Source of the DNA: Platanthera guangdongensis | Taxonomy: Eukaryota > Streptophyta > Magnoliopsida > Asparagales > Orchidaceae | NCBI GenBank assembly: GCA_039583875.1 | Contig: CM077151.1 | Span: 116,578,609-116,642,608, forward strand | DNA length: 64,000 nt | Direction of reading: 5' to 3' | In this document: piece by piece, positions 56,415 through 64,000 of the stretch | How the letters are laid out: each line of letters starts with the position of its first letter | Numbering within the stretch: the first letter of the stretch is position 1 | The notes under the pieces: model-generated | Databases searched by the model: none | Told to the model about the DNA's origin: nothing | The model's input: the letters and a program-made list of their open reading frames with translations, nothing else | Made by a program: the position numbers and the translations under genes

Positions 56415-59369
56415 ACTCTACCCATCTTAAAAGAATTTCGCCCACGAAATTACATAAAGGGAAAAACATGTACAAAACAAAATTTGTACCTGAGCGGAAC
56501 AACTCCGGATATTCATCAAGCATCGTCTGCTCTCGCTCCCAAGAGAGCTCCTCACGACCGCAATTGTCCCACCGGACTTTGACCATCCTGATCTCTTTAT
56601 TGCGTAGCCGCTTGACCTCCGAGTCCTCAACCCGCACGGGCTTGACCTTTGTCGTTAGCCCACTTTCCACCGGCACTTGATCGACCGCGATCACTTGCGT
56701 AGGCTCTTGCACCGCCTTCCGAAGCACCGAAATATGGAATACATCGTGTAAACTACTTAGCTCCACTGAAAGCTTCAATCTATAGGCCGCTTCTCCAACA
56801 CGCTCCAGAACCTCGAACGGTCCAAGGTATCTTGGGCTTAGCTTTTTCAACCGCCGCACCCGCGAGACACCCTTGAATGGCTTGATCTTTAAGTATACAT
56901 AATCGCCCACAGCGAACTCCACGTTCCTGTGCTTGGCATTATAGTACTTTGCTTGCCGGTCCTGAGCAATAAGCAACCTCTCCCGAATGGTTCTCACCAA
57001 AGAAGTAGCACCCTCTACTTCCGATCGCTTATACAACTTTGACTCACCCATTTCTATCCAAGACAACGGCGTGCGACATCTTCTACCATATAGGGCCTCG
57101 AAGGGCGCCATCTGAATACTTGCTTGGTAGCTGTTGTTGTATGCGAACTCCACCAAATAAAGGTGGTCTTCCCATTGCTTTCCGAAATCCAAGACACACA
57201 TGCGAAGCTTGTCTTCCATGGTTCTATTGACCCTCTCGGTCTGCCCATCCGTTTGCGGATGGAAGGCTGTGCTAAACTTCAGCTTTGTTCCCAACATTTG
57301 CTGCACCAGCCTCCAATCATTGGACGTGAACCGCCCATCTCGGTCACTCACGATGCTGCGGGGCACACCATGAAGCCGTACTATGTTATCCACATATAGC
57401 TTTGCCAGCTTCTCCACCGGATCATCCTTCCTATGCGGAATAAAATGCGACACCTTCGTTAATCGATCCACGACCACCCAAATGGCGTCGTTCCCCTTTT
57501 GCGACCTTGGCAAACCGTGCACAAAGTCCATAGAGATGTCGTCAAATTTCCACTCCGGAATAGGCAAGGACTTAAGAAATCCTCCCGGCTTTTGGCACTC
57601 CGCCTTTACCAAGGCGCAGGTTTGGCACTTCGCTACGTATAGCGCCACATCCTTTTTCAAACCCGGCCACCAAAATAGCTTCTTGACGTCGCGGTACATC
57701 TTCGTGCTCCCCGGGTGAATCGAGTACTTGGTATGGTGTGCCTCGTACAACAACTCCACCCGTAAATTGCCCACACAAGGGACGCACAGACGACCGTCTT
57801 TCCAAAGCAATCCGTCCTCCACGACGAATTGGGATTTTGACCCATCCAGAGCCTCTATCATGAACTGCTTCATATGAGCATCCATATCCAAAGCCTGCCG
57901 AATACGATCAGCCAGGTCATATTGGACTTCAGTCCAATTCAGAACTGCTTCAGCACTTGCTTGTCTGTCCACACAAACAATCTCCAGCGCCTCCAACTCC
58001 CACACCAACCGCTCATCATGCACCGATAGCCAATTGGCTTGAGCTGGGGCTCGGCGACTCAACGTGTCCGCAACCGCATTCCCTTTGCCAGGCACGTTGT
58101 GGATCTTGAATGTATAGTCACCCAGAAACTCCATCCATCTACGCTGCCGCATATTCAGATCCTTCTGATCTATCAGGTACTTTAGGCTCTTGTGATCGGT
58201 GTAGATATCAATCTTCACACCGTACAAATAGTGTCTCCATAGCTTCAAGGCAAAAATCACTGCCGCTAACTCCAAGTCATGGACCGAATAATTCCTCTCG
58301 TGCACTTTTAGCTGTCTCGAGCCATAAGCTATCACGCTTCCGTGCTGTAGTAGCACGCAACCCAAACCGCTGCCCGAAGCATCGCTATATATCTCATAGC
58401 CTTCGGTCCCAACAGGCGAACTCAGCACAGGCGTCGTGGTCAACCGACACTTCAGTTCCTCAAAAGCTCGCGCGCACTCCGGCGTCCAAACGAACTTATG
58501 CTCCTTCCTCGTCAAAGTAGTGAGAGGTAGCGCTATCCGCGAGAAGTTCTCTACGAAGCGCCTATAATAACCGGCAAGCCCCAAAAAGCTCCGGACTTCT
58601 GCTACCGTAGCAAGCTCAGGCCACTCCCGTATCGCAACAATCTTCGCCGGATCCACCGCAATACCCTCTCCACTCACTATATGCCCGAGGAACGCCACTG
58701 AGGATAGCCAAAACTCGCACTTCAAGAACTTGGCATACAACTGATTTCTCCATAGCGTCTCCAACACCAAATGAAGATGCTTGAAGTGATCTTCCTCACT
58801 TTGAGAGTACACCAAAATATCATCGATGAAGACGATCACGAAATGGTCCAAGTACTCCCTGAACGTCCTGTTCATCAAATCCATGAATACTGACGGCGCA
58901 TTAGTCAGCCCAAACGGCATGACCGTAAACTCATAATGCCCGTATCTCGTACTAAACGCTGTCTTCGGGATATCACTCTCCCTTATCCGCAGCTGATAGT
59001 ACCCAGACTTGAGATCTAACTTCGAGTACACCGTCGACCCGACTAACTGATCAAAGAGATCATCAATCCTAGGGATCGGGTACTTGTTCTTCTCAGTCAG
59101 CTTGTTTAGCTCCCGATAATCAATACACAACCTCAAGCTTCCGTCCTTCTTCTTAACAAAGAGGACCGGTGCGCTCCAAGGCGAAGAACTCGGGCGCACA
59201 TACCCTTGCTCCAACAACTCTTGCAGTTGAACTTTCAGCTCCGCCATTTCCTTAGGCGCTAGCCGATACGGAGATCGTGACACAGGCTTTGCACCTGGCA
59301 CTAGCTCGATCGTAAAATCTATCTCCCGTTGAGGCGGGGCTCCAGGAAGATCTGCGGGGAACACATCAG
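56410..59369 (-). CDS. pol: RT-RNase H-integrase-chromodomain frame of element D
   Basis: About 985 uninterrupted codons read on the minus strand. [47 protein letters not shown]. RNase [16 protein letters not shown] and [20 protein letters not shown]. Integrase: [34 protein letters not shown], then catalytic D, D, E in [19 protein letters not shown] and [10 protein letters not shown]. Tail: [13 protein letters not shown] and the chromodomain-like [20 protein letters not shown] to Y-P-E-L-F. Stop TAA at 56410-56412 lies in the first five bases of the 3' LTR. All catalytic residues I can check are present. It is cut off from gag-protease by a one-base loss near 59370, so a complete polyprotein cannot be made from this copy. 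Confidence 0.9.
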
Positions 59370-59857
59370 GTATTCCGATACCACTGAAATACAATCCAAT
59401 GCGGGCTTCGGCTTTACAACCTCCACTAGTGTAAAGAACAGTTCTGCTCCAGCACGAACCGCCTTCACCACCTGAAGAGCAGACATCAACGTCTTGCTCG
59501 ACCCCTTTAAGCCCGTAAACGTCGTCTCACGACTCGCTCCCAGCTTAACTTCCTTGCTACCGCAATCTATATGGGCCTGCTGCTCCGAGAGCCAGTCCAT
59601 GCCAAATATGACGTCGAACTCCACTAACGGAAGTAAAGACGCTCGCAGGTCGAACTCCTGCTCCCCAATACGAATCTTAACATCGCAGATCCTATCCGCT
59701 CGCATCGAACACCCGTTGGGAAACAACACATCCAACTTATCCTTCGCCATCGAGGAAGGGACCCCGATGCGTAATATAAATCCTTCGGACAAGAAGGAGT
59801 GTGAAGCTCCCGTATCGAAGAGTGCTCATGCCGGATTTTCGCAAATCAATACAAATC
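59370..59857 (-). pseudogene. Protease segment of element D
   Basis: Starts directly after the predicted intron. [13 protein letters not shown] is intact, but TGA at 59826-59828 replaces the Arg codon that element A has just before A-L-F-D-T-G. The frame is lost near 59370 where one base is missing relative to A (VVSEYPDV in A). Confidence 0.85.
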
Positions 59858-59934
59858 CTAAACAAGTAGTGGTAAGGTAACATGTGCATAACAAGCATAT
59901 AAAGGAAATTGACTTGCTATAAATTAAATCGTAC
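59858..59934 (-). other. Predicted 77-base gag/pro-pol intron (element D)
   Basis: Minus-strand donor ACAG|GTACGA and acceptor TTGTTTAG|GA, two substitutions from element A and the same length. Confidence 0.6.
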
Positions 59935-61078
59935 CTGTCACCACATCAGCTTGTTTAATGGCCCCCTGTTGGCCAAGATTGAAGACCCTTGGTTGGGCCG
60001 GAGCATAATGGGATGCGGTCGACTCCACCGCCTTTCCCTTCTCTTCATAAGTGGCTCCCGGCCTCCTCTCGGACTTAGGACGTCCGCTCCAACAATCACG
60101 GGCAAAGTGCCCCGTCTTTCCGCATGTAAAACACGCGCCCGGGGTCCGACTCGTAGTCGCCCCAGAAGCACCAGAAGGAGCTGGACCCGAAGTCCTATGC
60201 TTCTTGAAAGACCTCCGATAGCCGGACTTTGAAGTAGTCGGCACTCTGAACTCAGATTTCTTATCAGCCAAGCCTTTCTTCGCTTGTACATTCTTCATGT
60301 CCTTCTCCAAGGACCGGGCAGTATTGACCAAGGTTAGGAAACCCTGCGTCATCGGCCCCGACAGTAATAGTCTCAGCTCATCCCTCAAGCCTTCTTAAAA
60401 ACAATTAGTCTTGCGCTCCTTATCCATGATGGTGGAGCTAGCATAACGACTCAACCGCGTAAACTCGTGGAGATATTCATCCACGCTCCTCTCACCCTGC
60501 ACCAACTTCAGGAACTCATTCTCCATTGAAATCCTCTGAGTAGAAGGGAGGTATCTTGCTAAGAACAATCCCGAGAACTCTTCCATCGGAACGTCTATCA
60601 GTTGTCTACCTCTCAAATGATGCAGCTCCAATCCTTCCCACCACATCCTTGCTTCACCGTCCAGCAGGAACGTAGCGATGGTGGTCATTTGCCACTCCTC
60701 CGTCTCCGTCGCCGTCATGACTCTCTTCACCCTAGAGAGCCAGTCTTCAGCCTGAGATGGGGTTCCCAACCCCGAGAATAATGGAGGGTTAAAGCTCATT
60801 ACATGCTTCAACTGCCTCTCAGTTGCCCTCCTTGGCACTATTGGTTCCGCAACCACTTGCTCCACCCTCCTCGGCTCTGCCTCTTGAAGAGGTACTTGCT
60901 CCATCACAGGAGCGGGCTGCTGCGCTTGCCTCCCAGGCTGCGCATTTATCACGGCCAACACCGCTTCAGCCACCAATCGTATATTTTCAGCCGACAGAGG
61001 TGTTGCAGGAGCAACATCCGGTGCGCTACTAGCCTCAGAAACTCGGCATTCTGATGGCCCAACACCACTTCTGGTCAC
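59935..61078 (-). pseudogene. gag: Gag body of element D
   Basis: Like element [12 protein letters not shown] start straight after the acceptor at 61079 and without ATG, gag core [38 protein letters not shown], and an intact zinc knuckle CFTCGKTGHFARDC. A TAA at 60395-60397 replaces the Tyr codon of element A, removing the zinc knuckle from a translated product. Confidence 0.87.
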
Positions 61079-62498
61079 CTATAGTGGTACAAAACACCGT
61101 TAAGCGACCACATAACAAGGCAAACAGCTATTATAGGAACACACAGGTTCCTCAAACACGAGTATTTTCATTCCTAAGTGGACATTCATGGGTTCTTTTA
61201 CCATTATAACGATGACGCACACAATGTGCTCACCACCCCTTAAAAAGAATTCGCCCACGAATTCAGTTTAAGCCCGACCAAAACCAGTAGTCTGATACCA
61301 AATTGTAACACCCCCTATCCGTCGCATAGTATATAGCAGTTGGTCCGGCCGGGGCCCGATGCCATATACCACAGACAGACCGGGTGGTTACGTATGGAAA
61401 CCATCCAACCAATCTCAACGTCCTACACAGAGCATTCTAGCGGAAGCAGTTTATATAGGTTGTAAACAAGAACCCAACATTAGAGCACGAATGTCCACTA
61501 GTACATAATTAGGAATGTATACAAAATACCCAAAATCGGCCTTAAGGCCTTACAGAATGTTTCACTTGGATAATACATGATTTACAAACCTCGGCACGCA
61601 GGCCGGTCATACATGAATAAAACAGAAAACATTTCCACTTGGGCCTTCGAGGGCCAGCTTCGCAAAAAGGGCTTTAGCCCGCTATTGACCGCTTGGTCCA
61701 GCTGCACCTGCAAGCAACAAACCACCGCACGGTGGCAAACAAGGCAACGGTCAGCAATGCTGACCAAATTATAACGATCCCGCCCCCAACTCGGGGCGGC
61801 GATACTCCTTCCCTGCATTTCATTAGCACAAGCGAGCAATGCATAAACCATAGCCATTTCATCACAGACGTTGGCTCGTATGGCCACACGTCCCGTGCAC
61901 TCAGGGCACATTCTCGGTGAACCGGTCGATGTCACGTCAATTAAAGCCATTAACATTCCGGACTCACCACCGCCACTTAGACGGCCATTCCTATGAGCAA
62001 TTCGTCTTCCTGGCATTGGTCACGTCAATTTAAGCCATTGACCGCCGAAGACTCCCATCTATGCCAATGGCGAGTGCCACGTAACCTTAGGTCTCTCTAA
62101 CCGAACGACATAAAGCGGGTACGGTTCCATCTAACCCGTGCTCACATCGCAACGACAATTTAAGCCATTTGCGCGGGTCAAACTTCCACCGAGTCCCATT
62201 CTACCGCAAGACACATAACCCAGTTATATTCGAGTTGGCACTCAGGCCACCAAGTTGGCAAGATCTCGTAGCACGGAGTCTTCTCCGACCTTATGCAATG
62301 CAACATCACCGATCCAGACCAACATGTCCGGGTAGGCTTCACACAAAATGCCTACGTCCGTTCTCGCATACGGACTCTAAACAACGGGGACTTTACATAT
62401 CTACCCGAAGGAACGCCTCCAACTCTCCGCAAACTCGCGAGAGCGGGCTTCCTATGCTAAGAAAAGGAGCGATTCATGCTCAAGATGAGGATCGTTAC
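61079..62498 (-). other. Predicted 1420-base intron spanning U5 and primer site (element D)
   Basis: Donor AGG|GTAACG at 62498 and acceptor CACTATAG|GTG ending at 61079. Shorter than in A because of a 105-base LTR deletion; the splice sites are unchanged. Confidence 0.6.
61291..61300 (-). other. Primer-binding site of element D
   Basis: Minus-strand TGGTATCAGA, three bases from the LTR end, identical to element A. Confidence 0.85.
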
Positions 62499-63502
62499 CC
62501 TTGAGTTCCTCTTTGGCGCCATCGAAAAGTAATCGGATAGAAATCACCGCACTTGCGTTGCCTCCGTGGATCCGGAGTCGGCTTGCGATTCGGAGCTCCG
62601 AAGCTCCTCCAATGGCGGATCTAGCTCCTCTTCCTCCAATGTATTTTCCCCTTTCTCCAAGGACTTGGAGAGATGAAAAGGTAAGAAAGAATGGATTTTT
62701 CTAAGTCAAACCCGGGTATATCCTCTCAGGAACCATCCCCAGCCGTTTTATCTCAACCTAAGAAAACGAACGGCTTTGATTCGGGGCTGAAATGCCCAAT
62801 CTGGACCGAACACGGCCTGGCACACGCCCGTGTCCAGGGCCGTGTGCCGCATTCGCCGTCAAAATCGAATCTCCTGGACCCTCACACGGGTATCAAACAC
62901 GCCCGTGTTCGAGCTGACACGCCCGTGTTCCAGCTGACACGGCCGTGTAGCCGGCCGTGTACCCCATGATTTTTCCCCCGTTTTCAACCCGAGCACTGCA
63001 CAGGTCCTAGGACATGCCCGTGTCCTTGCCCGTGTCACCTTGACACGCCTGGACCCCAGGCCGTGTACACGGGACATTTCGTCGAGGGAAGATCGACGAC
63101 TTGATGACACGGCCTTGGACACGCCCGTGTCCTAGGCCGTGTTCCTTGTCTCGACGATCGTCGAGTGAATCTCGACGACTCCCCGGGACGATCGTCGACA
63201 CGGGTCGACACGCCCTGCGACACGCCCGTGTCGCAGGCCGTGTGCCCATTCTCGACGAATCATCGAGTATAACTCGACGACTTCACGGCTAAGTGTCGAC
63301 ACGGGTCGACACGCCCGTGTCGCAGGCCGTGTGCCCACTCTCGACGAATCGTCGAGTATAACTCGACGACTTCGCGGCTAAGTGTCGACACACGCTTGAC
63401 ACGCCCTGGGACACGCCCGTGTCCCAGGCCGTGTGCCTTCTGCCAGAACCCAAACTGGCCCAAAACGTCCCCCTTTGCTCCTTTGAGTTTCGGGGCGTTA
63501 CA
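61304..63502 (-). repeat. 5' LTR of element D
   Basis: Plus-strand TGTAACACCCCC to CGGGGCGTTACA, 2199 bases, followed by CAAGG. U3 palindrome array at about 62805-63450. Confidence 0.94.
62499..62522 (-). CDS. gag: Predicted gag exon 1 in the 5' LTR of element D
   Basis: Minus-strand M-A-P-K-R-N-S-R followed by GTAACG, the same as in element A. No ATG was seen between the TATA-like motif (near 62716) and this one. Confidence 0.62.
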
Positions 63503-63507
63503 CAAGG

Positions 63508-64000
63508 GCAGTTATAGCCTCTCCTCCACCTCCAGAAGATATTCCTCCATCCACCAGCATTCCTTCTCCTCTTCAACAACAACAACAACCACTTTCACCT
63601 CTTCCTCAACAACCACATTCTCCCACCATCCTTCACGAGGATATTCCATCTCCACCTCATCAATCTCCACCTCAAACTCATGTTTCTGACATTCTTTCTA
63701 CCTCCTCTCATCCTACTTTTAATCTATTGTCTCCTCCTCCACCATCTCCACATCACTCTCCAGTTCAGGAACCCACCTCCATACCCACTACCACAGTTCC
63801 CACTTCTACCACTGACATTCCATCCATTCCCCCTTCCACATTTCCAGAATACACCCACACAGACTTCTCTCATGCCTTCTCTGTGTGTTCAAACTGTGGA
63901 CATCACAACCCTTACACCACCTCTGCTCCTGAACCTCTCTACCTCAATTTCTCTGAAATTGCCCATGAACTTCTTGCTTTCATCTCACCCACTCTTGAGC
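63508..64000 (+). CDS. Extra ORF downstream of copia-3 pol, second part (runs off the window)
   Basis: Continues the frame of 53429-54169 exactly, one target duplication removed. 164 codons, no stop to the window end. Composition is dominated by Pro, Ser, Thr, Gln and His, with a run of five Gln near 63568 and many S-P-P and P-P-P groups, then a less biased part with a C-X2-C pair (CSNCGHHNPY, near 63889). It looks like a disordered linker followed by a folded piece. Function unknown; it belongs to the copia-3 element or to an element it captured from. Confidence 0.55.

Larger units (their letters stand above)
54170..63502 (-). mobile_element. Tekay/Del-type chromovirus D, minus strand, full length, best preserved
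   Basis: LTRs 54170-56414 and 61304-63502, target duplication CAAGG at 54165-54169 and 63503-63507 (exact). Nearly identical to element A over gag and pol but in inverse orientation. The LTRs differ mostly by indels: the 5' LTR lacks about 105 bases near 62270 and 16 bases near 63315, and the 3' LTR lacks about 60 bases near 55018. One frameshift and two nonsense codons in gag-pro; RT through chromodomain is open. Confidence 0.95.

Noticed and set aside
1..64000. tRNA, rRNA, organelle-derived DNA, helitrons or DNA transposons
   Set aside because: Looked for typical motifs and inverted termini and saw none that I could support.

Overview
The window is plant nuclear DNA made almost wholly of nested LTR retrotransposons. 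Several lineages are specific to or typical of plants: Tekay/Del chromoviruses with a C-terminal chromodomain, an Athila-type Ty3/gypsy element, and Angela-like and SIRE-like Ty1/copia elements. I see no convincing host gene, rRNA or tRNA gene. The species cannot be fixed from the sequence; a eudicot with a repeat-rich pericentromeric or heterochromatic region is my best inference.

Layout. 1-8940 is Tekay element A (+ strand, 5' LTR cut by the window edge), inserted into an Angela-like copia element whose remains run 8941-14146. 14147-15106 is unassigned. A decayed SIRE-like copia (copia-2) starts near 15107 and has been split twice. First, a solo Tekay LTR (16877-18962 plus 30518-30557, target duplication ACAAT) interrupts it, and that LTR itself holds a full-length Athila-type element (18963-30512, duplication CCGGA). 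Copia-2 resumes at 30563. It is then split again by element E (31440-49160, minus strand, duplication AGCTC), a large element with no recognisable reverse transcriptase, into which Tekay element C (37893-47006, minus strand) is nested. The copia-2 tail resumes at 49166 with a 3' LTR-like start at 49555. A third decayed copia pol (copia-3) occupies 50269-53040. It is followed by an extra ORF that is split, exactly in frame, by Tekay element D (54170-63502, minus strand, duplication CAAGG) and stays open to the window end.

What stands out. All three Tekay copies (A, C, D) appear to need two splicing events to make Gag-Pro-Pol. The gag body has no ATG and has an in-frame TAG directly upstream in A. 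A conserved eight-codon first exon with the first leader ATG lies inside the LTR. It is followed by a GT donor, and the gag body starts right after an AG acceptor, giving an intron of about 1.4-1.5 kb that removes U5 and the primer-binding site. A second GT..AG intron of 74-77 bases separates gag from pro-pol, with the gag stop codon inside it, so intron retention would give Gag and splicing would give Gag-Pro-Pol. This is the best candidate for an undescribed system here. A second recurring pattern is that unrelated LTR families share identical CpG-rich palindromic words in U3 or U3-like regions.

Limits: all boundaries, counts and identities were read by eye. Clade names for the copia elements are by resemblance only. 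Splicing is predicted from conserved sites and frames, not observed.
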